A stretch of DNA of 63,747 nt. It comes from Marinifilaceae bacterium. Its GTDB lineage: Bacteria > Bacteroidota > Bacteroidia > Bacteroidales > Marinifilaceae. Every line of letters begins with the position of its first letter. Position 1 is the first letter of the stretch. The notes under the pieces are model-generated. The model ran no database searches, was not told where the DNA came from, and saw nothing but the letters and a program-made list of their open reading frames with translations. Positions 36,485-45,859 of the stretch are shown in pieces. Location: NCBI GenBank assembly GCA_025210485.1, contig JAOARN010000096.1:1-63747 (forward strand). The letters run 5' to 3'. The position numbers and the translations under genes were made by a program.

Positions 36485-36893
36485 AAATCTATAATTTTTT
36501 GTATGAATTATTTACTAATAAGTTTTCCTTTATTCTAACTACAATTAATTAACAATATATTTATATAATAGATTATACTTACTAGATTCAAATTTGTTAC
36601 AATAAAAAAGCTCAGAAACCAAAACCACGAACATAAAATATTGAAATACAGATAAATGACGAATCGTTAAAAAGTCAAAAAAAATATTTCTTGTAAAAAA
36701 ACAAGAATAAAAAGTAGAATTATTTATGATAAATTAACAAACATACAAAACTATGATATAAACATTTTTTTGATACCGAGGTCATAAGCAATTAAAGTTT
36801 TGTTAAATAAAATTTCCTAACTATCTTTATAGAGCAAAAATTTAAATTTCGAGTTTAGAATAAGAACATAATTAAATCAACAAGCATATCAAC
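36485..36893. other. divergent intergenic region
   Basis: About 410 AT-rich bp between the 1099-aa gene and the sugar transporter. actatctttatag near 36822 may be the -7 region of the transporter gene. Nothing else seen. Confidence 0.4.
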
Positions 36894-38162
36894 ATGTACA
36901 AAAAAATAGGAAAGCAAGAATCATTTTTATCAATGCTAATCATCAGTAGTTTATTTTTTATATTTGGATTCGTTACCTGGTTAAATGGAATACTGATACC
37001 CTACTTTAAAATTTCATGCGAGCTATCTGATTCTCAAGCCATGCTTGTTGCTTTTGCTTTTTACATAGCTTATACGGTAATGGCATTACCTTCGGCCTAT
37101 CTACTTAAGCGCACCAAACTAAAAAAGGGCATGAGCATAGGCCTAGCTGTAATGTCAATAGGTAGTCTTTGCTTTCTTCCTGCTGCATATACTCGAAATT
37201 ATCATATTTTTTTAATTGGATTATTTATTATGGGTGCGGGCTTAGCATTATTACAAACTGCTGCCAACCCATATGTAACACTGCTTGGTCCAAAAGAATC
37301 AGCTGCTAAAAGGATAAGCATAATGGGAATATTCAACAAAGTAGCAGGAGCAATAGCGCCATTAGTACTGAGCTATTTTGTATTACACGATGGAGACCAA
37401 ATAATTGATATACTTGCTAAAGAAACAGCAAGTGAAAGAGCTCTAATCTTGGACGAATTAATCCTAAGAGTAATCAATCCCTATATACTAATTAGTCTAG
37501 TATTAGGACTTTTAGCAATACTGATTAAATACTCAAAATTACCAAATATAAAACTCGATTCAGATCAGAATACCATCGAAGATGAAAATACTGAAAAGAA
37601 ATCAATTGCAGAATTTCCGTATTTAATCTTAGGAGCTATTGCGTTATTCTTCTATGTTGGTGTTGAAGTTTTAGCAGGTGATACCATTATTAATTATGCT
37701 ATATCTCTTGGTATTGACATGAAAATTGCTACTAATTTTACTTCCTATACCCTTATATGTATGCTTGTAGGATACTTACTTGGTATATTTCTAATTCCAA
37801 AATACATTAAACAACAAAGCATGCTAAAGTATTCTGCCATACTTGGTATAAGTCTAAGTGTTTTAGTTCTTGTAGGCAATGGTATTTTCTCAGCAATATG
37901 TTTGGCCATACTAGGACTAGCTAATGCTATAATTTGGCCCGCAATATGGCCATTAGCAATTTCGAAACTTGGCAGACATACAAATACTGGTTCTGCTATT
38001 CTAATTATGGCAATATCGGGAGGAGCTATTCTACCTTTAATTTATGGGAAATTATCAAATATACTTGGATTACAATATGCTTATATAATATTAATTCCCT
38101 GCTATCTTTTTATACTATTCTATGCTTGGAAAGGTCATAAGATAAAAACTTGGAAAAAATAG
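36894..38162 (+). CDS. sugar MFS transporter (FucP/GluP type)
   Basis: A 422-aa inner membrane transporter with about twelve helices, of the fucose/glucose/galactose:proton symporter family of Bacteroidota. Signatures: the first-helix motif FFIFGFVTWLNGILIPYFK (about 23-41), LSDSQAMLVAFAFYIAYTVMALPSAYLLKRTKLKKGM, then GAGLALLQTAANPYVTLLGP (around 112-131) and IMGIFNKVAGAIAPL (around 141-155). The second half has GVEVLAGDTIINYAISLG and NAIIWPAIWPLAISKLGRHTNTGSAIL. The substrate is not certain. No sugar-catabolic gene is adjacent. The region after the stop is a repeat array instead of a plain terminator. Confidence 0.88.
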   Translation: MYKKIGKQESFLSMLIISSLFFIFGFVTWLNGILIPYFKISCELSDSQAMLVAFAFYIAYTVMALPSAYLLKRTKLKKGMSIGLAVMSIGSLCFLPAAYTRNYHIFLIGLFIMGAGLALLQTAANPYVTLLGPKESAAKRISIMGIFNKVAGAIAPLVLSYFVLHDGDQIIDILAKETASERALILDELILRVINPYILISLVLGLLAILIKYSKLPNIKLDSDQNTIEDENTEKKSIAEFPYLILGAIALFFYVGVEVLAGDTIINYAISLGIDMKIATNFTSYTLICMLVGYLLGIFLIPKYIKQQSMLKYSAILGISLSVLVLVGNGIFSAICLAILGLANAIIWPAIWPLAISKLGRHTNTGSAILIMAISGGAILPLIYGKLSNILGLQYAYIILIPCYLFILFYAWKGHKIKTWKK

Positions 38163-38235
38163 AATTCGAATAAAACAGCAAGAGCAGGAAATTATTTAAA
38201 AAGTAAATACTCTAGACTTTTCAATAGTTTCTTAA

Positions 38236-38907
38236 GTTCCTAGGCTTCTAGCAGTTTAAAAACAAAAAAATCAGCATCATCTGCGGCTTCCGCGGTTAAA
38301 AACACAACAAACATTCCATCTTTTTAAATAGTTTCTGTGGTTTCCGCGGTTCTTACAGTTTAAAAACAAAAAAATCAACAATATCTGCGGCTTCCGCGCT
38401 TAAAAACACAATAAACATTCCATCTTTTCCAATAGTTTCTGTGGTTTCCGCAGTTCTTACAGTTAAAAAACAAAAAAATCTGCATCATCTGCGGATTACG
38501 CGATTAAAAACACAAGTAAACATTCCATCTTTTTAAATAGTTTCTGTGGTTTCCGCGGTTCATACTGTTTAAAAACAAAAAAATCAGCATCATCTGCGGA
38601 TTCCGCGATTAAAAACACAAGTAAACATTCCTATCTTTTCCAATAGTTTCTGTGGTTTCCGCAGTTCTTACAGTTTTTAAAAAAAAATCAACATCATCTG
38701 CGGCTTCCGCGATTAAAAACACAATAAACATTCCTATCTTTTCCAATAGTTTCTGCGGTTTCCGAGATTCTTACAGTTTAAAAACAAAAAAATCAGCATC
38801 ATCTGCGGATTCCGCGCTTAAAAACACAATAAACATTCCTATCTTTTTAAATAGTTTCTGTGGTTTCCGCGGTTCATACTGTTTAAAAACAAAAAAATCT
38901 GCGGTAA
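38236..38907. repeat. tandem repeat array, roughly 100-110 bp per unit
   Basis: About six and a half imperfect units. Each unit has two half-units: ...catctgcgg-nttccgcg-nttaaaaacacaa..aaacattcc.atctttt.., then aatagtttctgtggtttccgcggttcttacagtttaaaaacaaaaaaatca. The motif tctgcgg recurs near 38280, 38381, 38482, 38593, 38694, 38800 and 38898. Each half-unit contains a mini-hairpin of the type gcgg-nnt-tccgc. The units differ by point changes, so it is old or under exchange. The 98-codon open frame at 38652-38948 only reads through the repeats and is not a gene. The unit is too long and its parts too uniform for a CRISPR array. Confidence 0.8.
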
Positions 38908-38949
38908 AAAGCCCAAACAGGAAACCACTTCAAAACAAATACATATAAC

Positions 38950-39391
38950 AAGAACTTATCTTAATAAGAAACAAACCAGTACACACCAGCAAATGGAAAA
39001 CAAGCCAACAAATCAGTTCAACTTGGTTATTTAGAATAATAAAATATATTGATTAACTAAGCCATACTTACATATTAATAATCAGAGTCATTCAAAAAAA
39101 TCATTTTAGTATTATTATAAATAATAGAGATATTTAAATATAATTAATTTCAAACATACTTTATGTCAAATATAATCATATATTTGTGCTTCAAATGCGC
39201 AGTATAGTAGAATTCCACAAGAATTTAACTATATATCATAAGTCAAAATAAGATCTGCATCATGACCACCAGACAATCAAGAAGTTTAATCTTTCTTAAC
39301 ATTTGGTTTGCAGATTATTATTTTGCTCCAAGCATATAAATTATGAATGATAATTTAATATAATTTCCAACTATTATTTAAATTTTATAAT
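38950..39391. other. leader region of the first SelD-like gene
   Basis: No gene. It contains the promoter box at 39179-39186, followed by about 200 nt of leader, which is unusually long for this window. Confidence 0.4.
39179..39186 (+). promoter_or_regulatory. -7 promoter box upstream of the first SelD-like gene
   Basis: TATATTTG matches the consensus exactly and lies 206 nt before the start codon, giving a long leader. A second, weaker box (ttattattttg) lies near 39318. Confidence 0.5.
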
Positions 39392-40417
39392 ATGAGTATA
39401 ACTGAAAAAGAGAACCTAAGTATTGGGTTTGGTGCTAAACTTCAGAATTCAGCCATAGAAGACAGCTTCTACCCTAATTACTTTGATTCTTGTGAAAACC
39501 TTAACATTTCCGAATCAACTGAAAATACAGTTTTCTACGACCTTGGCGATGGAAGATCTTTAGTCAAAGCTGTTCGCTATTACCCTATGATACTTGATAA
39601 TCTTTACACATATGGTAAAGTAGCCGTATCAAATACACTAAACGAAATATATGCTTGCGGGGCAACACCTATTTCTGCACTTATGATTGGAGGATGGCCA
39701 AAAGACAAAATTAGTTTAGCTGACACAAGTACTATTCTTCGCGGAGCTGCAAAAGTTTGTGACGATGCAAATATAAAAATCACAGGTGGATACTACGTTA
39801 ATGCTTCTGAACTATTTTTTGGCTTATCGGTAACAGGAATTATTGATACTGACAAGATAAAAAAAGCAGATTACGATACCATGGGATGTAATCTTTATTT
39901 AATGTCAGAACTAGGTGGCGAAACTTGCCTTCTAGCGCAAAAACTTGGCTTAAGAACAGAGGCAGAGAATCATGAAGCTGTAAAAAAACTAGGTAATCCT
40001 GAAAAAATAGGTGCACATTTAGCGGAAATGGATTTTGTAAAGACAATAGGTAGTATTTCAAGCTATGGTCTTTTAGGAAGTATTGTAGAAATCTGTAAAA
40101 TCAAAAAAGATGCAGTAGAACTAGACTTCGATGCAATTCCATTTTTCGAAGGAGTTAAGGAACTTGCAAACAAGGAAGTATTTCCAACTGGAGCTAAACA
40201 AAACTGGAATTATTACAAAAACTTCTGCCAGGAACTAACAGATCAACAAGCAATTCTATTAGCGTCACCTCAAAACAATACCGTAATCATATGTGCAATT
40301 GAAAGAGGCAAGGATGAAGAATTCATAAAAGCATGTCAAGAATATGGTTGTACGCCTAGCAAAATAGGAAAAGTAACAAGTATTCCTGAAGATGGCAAAA
40401 GAGTATATTTAAAATAA
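39392..40417 (+). CDS. SelD-like (AIR synthase superfamily) protein lacking the catalytic Cys
   Basis: A 341-aa relative of selenide, water dikinase (SelD). The fold is clear from LDNLYTYGKVAVSNTLNEIYACGATPISALMIGGWP (about 70-106), KVCDDANIKITGGY (about 121-137), ELFFGLSVTGII and SSYGLLGSIVEI. The N-terminal loop, which in SelD reads G-C/U-G-x-K with the essential Cys or Sec, reads GFGAKL here: Phe13 replaces the Cys, while the catalytic Lys (Lys16) is kept. Asp residues that hold Mg-ATP in SelD are also changed (RYYPMILDNLY where SelD has DFF...DDP; SPQNN where SelD has DPQTSGG). True selenophosphate synthesis is therefore unlikely. A close paralogue lies 0.5 kb downstream. Regulatory or alternative kinase function is possible. 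Confidence 0.75.
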   Translation: MSITEKENLSIGFGAKLQNSAIEDSFYPNYFDSCENLNISESTENTVFYDLGDGRSLVKAVRYYPMILDNLYTYGKVAVSNTLNEIYACGATPISALMIGGWPKDKISLADTSTILRGAAKVCDDANIKITGGYYVNASELFFGLSVTGIIDTDKIKKADYDTMGCNLYLMSELGGETCLLAQKLGLRTEAENHEAVKKLGNPEKIGAHLAEMDFVKTIGSISSYGLLGSIVEICKIKKDAVELDFDAIPFFEGVKELANKEVFPTGAKQNWNYYKNFCQELTDQQAILLASPQNNTVIICAIERGKDEEFIKACQEYGCTPSKIGKVTSIPEDGKRVYLK

Positions 40418-40439
40418 AAAGGGTATAAATACCCCTTTT
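40416..40439. terminator. bidirectional terminator
   Basis: A 10-11-bp stem with one mismatch between aaaaagggtat (40416-40426) and atacccctttt (40429-40439), overlapping the end of the SelD-like gene and facing the small minus-strand gene. Confidence 0.65.
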
Positions 40440-40440
40440 A

Positions 40441-40758
40441 TTATTCTGTTTCAGAATTTGACGAAATTAGAATATCACAATCTTTAATAACATTCTTTAA
40501 GCTTTTTTCTTGCACAAAGAATGGTGAGAATGAACTACATTCCTCACAAGATGCTTTTAGTTCGATAGTACCACCATTATTTAGGTTTACTACAATAGAA
40601 CTAAACTCTTCAATGCCTTCTCTTGCAATATCAGAAGACTTGCGAATGTGATTAAAATAATTTTCGATAAAATCTGGACTTAAATCGTCATTGTTTCTTA
40701 TGTATTCTCTGAATGCAACTTCGTTTACTAGGAAAGTTCTTAATTCATCTTTATTCAT
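40441..40758 (-). CDS. small protein with a CxxC motif, between the SelD-like genes
   Basis: A 105-aa cytoplasmic protein I do not recognise. The first 60 residues look helical (DELRTFLVNEVAFREYIRNNDDLSPDFIENYFNHI), followed by IVVNLNNGGTIELKASCEECSSFSPFFVQE. The C-E-E-C pair (about residues 70-73) could bind a metal or be redox-active. It is transcribed against the two flanking SelD-like genes. Its promoter must lie in the 177-bp gap before the second one, so the two share a divergent regulatory region. Whether it acts with them is unknown. Confidence 0.6.
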   Translation of the reverse strand: MNKDELRTFLVNEVAFREYIRNNDDLSPDFIENYFNHIRKSSDIAREGIEEFSSIVVNLNNGGTIELKASCEECSSFSPFFVQEKSLKNVIKDCDILISSNSETE

Positions 40759-40935
40759 AAGTAATAAAATTTAAATGGGTTTTGAAATATAATATTTTCT
40801 ATAAACATTGTAAACAATGATTATTTGATGGGTTAAAAATAATATAATAAAAGATATATTTTAATTTTTATTAATATTTTTTACTCAAAAAAATAATTTA
40901 CATTAAGATAATAAAATATAGAAAAAACAAAATTT

Positions 40936-41976
40936 ATGTCAGATATATATACCTCCCATAATGTAGAAAATGGAGGAATCGGTCTAGGGTTTAAGATGAG
41001 CCCATACAATATGGATGCAGCCTTAGAAAAAGATTACTTTTCGGACAATCCTGATTTTCTTGTTTCTAAAATGTCTGAAGGAGCTGCCTACAGAGACTTA
41101 GGAAATGGAAAAGCACTTTTCAGAACCGTGAACTATTTCCCTCGAATTCTTGAGAATCTGTACGATTTTGGAATGTTTGCTGCTACCAATGCATTAAACG
41201 AAGGTTATGCTAAAGGTGGTAATCCTATTACTGCTCATATCATTGCAGGATGGCCAAAAGACAAATATACTCAGGACGAATGCATGACAATTATGCGTGG
41301 TGCAAATAAAGTATGCGAAGAGGCTGGTATTAAAATAACAGGTGGATACGCAACTGAGGCGGGAGAATTATTTTTCGGTCTATCTGTAGATTTTATTGTT
41401 GACATTGATAAATGCTCTAGAACTTCACGCCCTGATGTAAAAGCTGCTAATATGTACTTAACAAAACCTCTAGGAATAGAATTTTGCTTAAAAGGACAAA
41501 GAGAAGGTATTAGGACTGCGGAACAAAACAAAGAGATTATTGAGAGTGTCACAAAACCTAATAGCTTTGCTCCAAAACTATTAGAAAAGGAATACATTAG
41601 AGGTATGGTTAATATTTCATTCCTTGGTGTTATTGGTTCTTTATGCGAAGTAACAACAATTAGGGGTACTGGCACAGAACTATTCTATCATAGCATCCCT
41701 AAAATGGATGGTGTTGACCAATGTATTGATGCAGGAATTATGCCTCAGGGGACAATCGAAAACTGGCAATTCTTCAAGGATAGTGTTTCTTCTATAGGTC
41801 GTAAACAATCATTAGTTTTATCGGATCCACAAAGTTGTGGTAACTTATTAATTGTGGTTGACAGCACTAGCCAAAGAGAATTTGAAGACTACTGTCGCGA
41901 ACACGATATCACTGTCTACAAAGTAGGTAGAGTAACCGAAAGAGGACCTAACGATAAAAATGTCGTTATTAAATAA
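40936..41976 (+). CDS. second SelD-like protein lacking the catalytic Cys
   Basis: A 346-aa paralogue of the gene at 39392 with the same landmarks: LENLYDFGMFAATNALNEGYAKGGNPITAHIIAGWPKDK (about 75-113), KVCEEAGIKITGGYATEAGELFFGLSV, and LSDPQSCGNLLIVVD near the C-terminus. That last motif is closer to the SelD LxDPQTSGGLL motif than in the first copy. The N-terminal loop reads GLGFKMSP: Leu17 stands where SelD needs Cys/Sec, and Lys20 is kept. SelD's metal-binding TDFF...DDP is replaced by TVNYFPRILEN. Both copies share GGWPKDK/AGWPKDK, which suggests that they form a family of their own and are not two independently decayed SelD genes. Confidence 0.75.
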   Translation: MSDIYTSHNVENGGIGLGFKMSPYNMDAALEKDYFSDNPDFLVSKMSEGAAYRDLGNGKALFRTVNYFPRILENLYDFGMFAATNALNEGYAKGGNPITAHIIAGWPKDKYTQDECMTIMRGANKVCEEAGIKITGGYATEAGELFFGLSVDFIVDIDKCSRTSRPDVKAANMYLTKPLGIEFCLKGQREGIRTAEQNKEIIESVTKPNSFAPKLLEKEYIRGMVNISFLGVIGSLCEVTTIRGTGTELFYHSIPKMDGVDQCIDAGIMPQGTIENWQFFKDSVSSIGRKQSLVLSDPQSCGNLLIVVDSTSQREFEDYCREHDITVYKVGRVTERGPNDKNVVIK

Positions 41977-41982
41977 ACTTCT

Positions 41983-42013
41983 AAAAAGGAGGCTCAAAGC
42001 TTCCTTTTTTTTT
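41983..42013 (+). terminator. terminator of the second SelD-like gene
   Basis: A 12-bp stem with one mismatch (41983-41994 with 41998-42009) followed by a T-run, 7 bp after the stop. Confidence 0.8.
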
Positions 42014-42040
42014 ATATTTAAAAGCTTTATTTTAAACATA

Positions 42041-42083
42041 AAAAAGAGCTTGCTTTGACAGTTCAAAACAAGCTCTTTTTTTT
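42041..42083 (-). terminator. terminator of the serine palmitoyltransferase-like gene
   Basis: A 12-bp outer stem (42041-42052 with 42069-42080) with further inner pairing, followed by A/T tracts. Confidence 0.8.
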
Positions 42084-42117
42084 ACAAATTCAGTTTAGAT
42101 GTAAAAATCAGCTAAAT

Positions 42118-43368
42118 CTACTTCTTGAAGTTTAATAATTCATTAACCTCATTAAGAGAATCAACAAAATGATCTAAATCAGCTTTTGTATGAGTCGCTG
42201 AAACATTTAATCTCAATCTTGAATCTCTTAATCTAACAGCAGGATATACAGCAGGAATAATATAAACTCCTTTTTCTAATAATTTACGAGCAACTAATTT
42301 AGCTGTCTTATCATCTCCAATTTTGATAGGTACAATCGGCGATTCAGATTCTCCGATATTATATCCACAATCAGCAAGTCTAGATTTAATATATTTAGTA
42401 TTTTCCCATAACTTATCCTTAAGCTGAGGCTCAGCAGTAAACAAATCAATAGCTTTAGATGCAGCTGCAACCATTGCAGGAGGTAAAGAAGCAGAAAAAA
42501 TACTAGAACGAGAATAATATCTTAGGTATCTAATAATACTTTTATTAGCTGTAACATATCCACCAATTGTACCAACAGCTTTACTTAAAGTACCTGTTAT
42601 GATATCAACCTCTTCCTCAACATCAAAATGCTCTGCAGCTCCATAACCATTCTCCCCTAATACACCAAAAGCATGAGCATCATCCATAATAACAATAGCC
42701 CCATACTTCTTAGCCATTTTACAAATTTCAGGCAACACAGGCAAATCTCCATCTTGAGAGTATACTCCATCTACAATAACAGCAACAGTTTTATAATTTC
42801 CTTGAGCTTTTTGTAAGTTTGTTTCTAAGTATTCTAGATTATTATGACCGAAAAACTTAACATTTGTATTTGCTAAGCCATCAAACATACTAGCATGAAT
42901 AAACTTATCAACTATAGCTAAATCCTCTTTCCCTAAAATGGCCTGAGCAATACCAATATTAGCAGCAAAACCAGATGAAAATATTAAAGCATCATCTTTT
43001 TTATGGATTCTAGCAATCTTTTGCTCTAATTCTTTATGATTGTCGATATATCCACCAATTATAGGGGCGGTACAAGTACCCATACCGTATTTCTCAACTG
43101 CCTCAGAAGCAGCTTTTTTTACTTCTGGATGAGTATTTAATCCTAAATAATTACTTGAAACGAAACTCTTTGCAGTAATCAAATCTTCACCATAATGATC
43201 GGTTACAACAACCTCTCTACCAGTTGCAGTACTTGTAGTTATATCAAAGGCATTCATTTGATATTCGTCCATTTGATCGAACCATGCTTGGAAATAATCT
43301 GCTGTTTCTTGAATTCCTTTTCCTGGTACGTCTGCAAAATCCTTGATATTAAGATATTTCTCTTTCAT
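42118..43368 (-). CDS. serine palmitoyltransferase-like PLP enzyme (alpha-oxoamine synthase family)
   Basis: A 416-aa pyridoxal-phosphate enzyme that condenses an amino acid with an acyl-CoA. Signatures: SFVSSNYLGLNTHPEVKKAASEAVEKYGMGTCTAPIIGGYIDNHKELE (around 67-115), DALIFSSGFAANIG (around 125-138), IVDGVYSQDGDLPVLPEI, IMDDAHAFGVLGENGYGAAEHF (around 227-248) and the PLP-lysine loop TGTLSKAVGTIGGY (around 258-271). In Bacteroidota the closest relatives make the sphingolipid base (serine palmitoyltransferase) or the sulfonolipid capnine. Glycine C-acetyltransferase and 8-amino-7-oxononanoate synthase are less likely because of the 45-residue N-terminal extension. The exact substrate cannot be settled. 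Confidence 0.8.
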   Translation of the reverse strand: MKEKYLNIKDFADVPGKGIQETADYFQAWFDQMDEYQMNAFDITTSTATGREVVVTDHYGEDLITAKSFVSSNYLGLNTHPEVKKAASEAVEKYGMGTCTAPIIGGYIDNHKELEQKIARIHKKDDALIFSSGFAANIGIAQAILGKEDLAIVDKFIHASMFDGLANTNVKFFGHNNLEYLETNLQKAQGNYKTVAVIVDGVYSQDGDLPVLPEICKMAKKYGAIVIMDDAHAFGVLGENGYGAAEHFDVEEEVDIITGTLSKAVGTIGGYVTANKSIIRYLRYYSRSSIFSASLPPAMVAAASKAIDLFTAEPQLKDKLWENTKYIKSRLADCGYNIGESESPIVPIKIGDDKTAKLVARKLLEKGVYIIPAVYPAVRLRDSRLRLNVSATHTKADLDHFVDSLNEVNELLNFKK

Positions 43369-43770
43369 CTAGTGTATTATTATTTATGTTATTATTTTAA
43401 TTTCTTATTTATAGTTATCTCATATATTATCTTATGATTTGTTAAATATAACTTAAATATTTTCATTAAAAAAAACACAAAAAAGCCATTTTAAAAGGAT
43501 ATTCGGAGCTTTTATTACATAATATTTCTTTTCTCAATTTTAATTACTAGATAGATACTATTATTATTATGTTAATTACAATATATTACAACCACTCAGG
43601 TTGTTTAACTTTTTTTAACCTTTTCAAGCTTGTTTTACACATTTTCAAAAAAAGACAAGTTTACAAAAAACCAATGTAGACAACATAATATACTGTTAAT
43701 TCAACAGTAAAGAATTACATTCGCAAATTCATACAGCTTATTACGCTTTTCTACATATCTATATAATTAA

Positions 43771-43920
43771 ATGAATAACAATACTTTAATTTTCATTACT
43801 CTCTTTTTTATATATGCATTTTCTTATTTGAGGAAAAGAGAAAAATTAAATCTAGTATCATCTCTATTTTTATTACTTAATATATTTAGCTTAAATATTG
43901 AAATATATTTATATTTTTAA
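43771..43920 (+). CDS. possible 49-aa membrane protein
   Basis: ATG at 43771 to TAA at 43918. The product (MNNNTLIFITLFFIYAFSYL then RKREKLNLV and SSLFLLLNIFSLNIEIYLYF) would have two hydrophobic stretches separated by a basic loop, as in small membrane proteins. Composition bias in AT-rich DNA can make such frames by chance. The rest of 43369-44230 shows no gene. Confidence 0.3.
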   Translation: MNNNTLIFITLFFIYAFSYLRKREKLNLVSSLFLLLNIFSLNIEIYLYF

Positions 43921-44177
43921 ACAAAGAAGTGGCAGATAACAATTATGTTCATAGATATTTCAAACGATTTGCTTTTATGGTTTAAAATTAAGTATCGCCA
44001 CTAAAGTATATGTGCATTTTTCAAACACAAAAACACAAAATCCCTAAAGAAGTTATGTGTTTTAACGACTAAGACAGCGGATAGTAAAGAAGTAAAATAA
44101 TATTGAAATATCTATTCTTATACAAACTTCCTTGTTTTCCGTAGTTTTAAAATTGGAATAAGGAAAAAATATGGTGT

Positions 44178-44208
44178 AAAAAAACTCCTACTAAATATTA
44201 GCAGGAGT
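44178..44208 (-). terminator. terminator of the S41 peptidase gene
   Basis: A 10-bp stem with one mismatch (44184-44193 with 44199-44208), followed on the minus strand by a T-run. Confidence 0.75.
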
Positions 44209-44230
44209 ATAACTATAATGAAAATAGATA

Positions 44231-45859
44231 TTAATTTTTATTCATATAATAACTATCAGTTTCAGATAAAATCTTGGCAAAATTTTTCTTGGAATTTATT
44301 ATCTCAATAGCTTTCAACAATGCAGAATTATCATAATTACTTATTCTGTAATATTCCTCCATAGTCCACATATCCCTTGCCAACAAGGACTTTATATGCA
44401 TTTTCAATGCAATTACTATATAAGGTTCTATTTTTTCAGGGCGTTCTATACCTTCTTTCTCTCCAGCTTTATATAAGTTCTGCAATAAGCCTACATCTAA
44501 CTTAAAATTCTTTTCAAAATCCTTAAAATTAGAATATATTGATTTTATCCTATCTCTGTTATTATCGTAATAATCTAGAACAAAAGGATACAAAATATTC
44601 TTCCTTAATAATTGGTTCATATAACTGTAGTTTTTTGTTGTATCCAAAGCGACAAAAACATCGGGTTGAACTCCACCCCCACCATATACAGTTCTTCCTT
44701 TATTTGTTTTAAATTTTAGGGAATCAGGAAATTTTATACTATCCCTATTCACCAATTCTCCCGACAAATATCTATTTAGAGCTTCGTGGCGATAAGCCTC
44801 TACTCCTTTATCATAAGGTTTTTGAATACATCTACCAGAAGGTGTAAAATAATGAGAGGTAGTCAGCCTAATAACAGAGCCATCAGCCAATGGAAATTGC
44901 CTCTGAACAAGTCCCTTACCGAATGATCGTCGCCCTACAATAATACCCCTATCAAGATCCTGAATACCACCAGCTACAATTTCAGAAGCAGAAGCAGAAT
45001 TCTCGTCCAAAAGCACAATAAGATTACAATCTTTCAATAAACCTTTCGAAGTAGAAAAATACTTATTTTTCTCTTTAGTAACACCTTCAGTATAGACAAT
45101 AAGCTTATTATCATCCACAAACTCATCTACAATCCTAATTGCAGCATCCATAACTCCACCGCCGTTTCCCTGAAGATCGAAAACAAGATACTTCATACCT
45201 TTCGATTTTAATTTTTTCACAGCTGCAGTAAATTCCTCGTAGGATGTAATTGCAAATCTATTTAACTTTATGTATCCTGTTTTGTCATCAATCATATAAG
45301 ATGCATCAAGACTATGAATCGGAATTTTGTCACGAGTAACGACAAATTCTAGAAGTTTTTTATGATTTCTTCTATGAATATGAAGCTTAACTTTTGTTCC
45401 TTTCTCACCCTTCAATCTTTTTCTAACTCCAGAATTTTTTAATCCAATTCCTGCTATATTTTCATTATCGACCTTAACAATTCTGTCCCCTGCTTGCAAG
45501 CCTATTTTTTCAGAAGGGCCACCTGGAACCGTAGAAACTACATATAAACTATCTTTTAAAATATTAAATTGTATACCTATTCCATAAAAACTTCCTTGCA
45601 GAGGTTCATTCATATCTTTTATTTCTTCAGCACTTATGTAAACTGAATGTGGATCCAAATCAGCCAACATTTTAACAATTGCAGACTCTGTCAATTTATT
45701 AATATCAACTTCCGAAACATAATTATGTTCAATACAATCCAAAAGGCTTTTAATTTTATACGCTTGCAATAAGGTATTTTGGGAAAATGAAAATTTAGCA
45801 CTAGCGGATATCAAAAAACATAATATGAGTAGTCTAAATATTTTAAGTTGAAATCTCAT
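44231..45859 (-). CDS. S41 family C-terminal processing peptidase
   Basis: A 542-aa periplasmic serine protease of the CtpA/Prc type. Order: signal peptide (1 to about 26, ending FSFSQ), helical cap with LLDCIEHNYVSEVD, PDZ domain (about 85-175: GSFYGIGIQFNILKDSLYVVSTVPGGPSEKIGLQAGDRIVKV) and the peptidase core. The catalytic Ser is in LLDENSASASEIVAGGIQDLDRG (around 290-312) and the catalytic Lys in VGRRSFGKGLVQ (around 315-326). The C-terminal 130 residues form the helical extension of the Bacteroidota group. It clips C-termini of periplasmic or outer membrane proteins. Monocistronic. Confidence 0.9.
   Translation of the reverse strand: MRFQLKIFRLLILCFLISASAKFSFSQNTLLQAYKIKSLLDCIEHNYVSEVDINKLTESAIVKMLADLDPHSVYISAEEIKDMNEPLQGSFYGIGIQFNILKDSLYVVSTVPGGPSEKIGLQAGDRIVKVDNENIAGIGLKNSGVRKRLKGEKGTKVKLHIHRRNHKKLLEFVVTRDKIPIHSLDASYMIDDKTGYIKLNRFAITSYEEFTAAVKKLKSKGMKYLVFDLQGNGGGVMDAAIRIVDEFVDDNKLIVYTEGVTKEKNKYFSTSKGLLKDCNLIVLLDENSASASEIVAGGIQDLDRGIIVGRRSFGKGLVQRQFPLADGSVIRLTTSHYFTPSGRCIQKPYDKGVEAYRHEALNRYLSGELVNRDSIKFPDSLKFKTNKGRTVYGGGGVQPDVFVALDTTKNYSYMNQLLRKNILYPFVLDYYDNNRDRIKSIYSNFKDFEKNFKLDVGLLQNLYKAGEKEGIERPEKIEPYIVIALKMHIKSLLARDMWTMEEYYRISNYDNSALLKAIEIINSKKNFAKILSETDSYYMNKN

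Noticed and set aside
38236..38907. CRISPR array
   Set aside because: The repeated unit is about 100-110 bp with no short repeat plus unique spacers; the parts between the hairpins are themselves conserved. No cas genes are nearby.
38652..38948. 98-aa open frame in the repeat array
   Set aside because: It reads straight through the tandem repeat units; its protein repeats simply mirror the DNA repeat, and no coding bias is seen.
41271..41675. 134-aa minus-strand open frame
   Set aside because: Antisense to the second SelD-like gene, whose motifs are clear.
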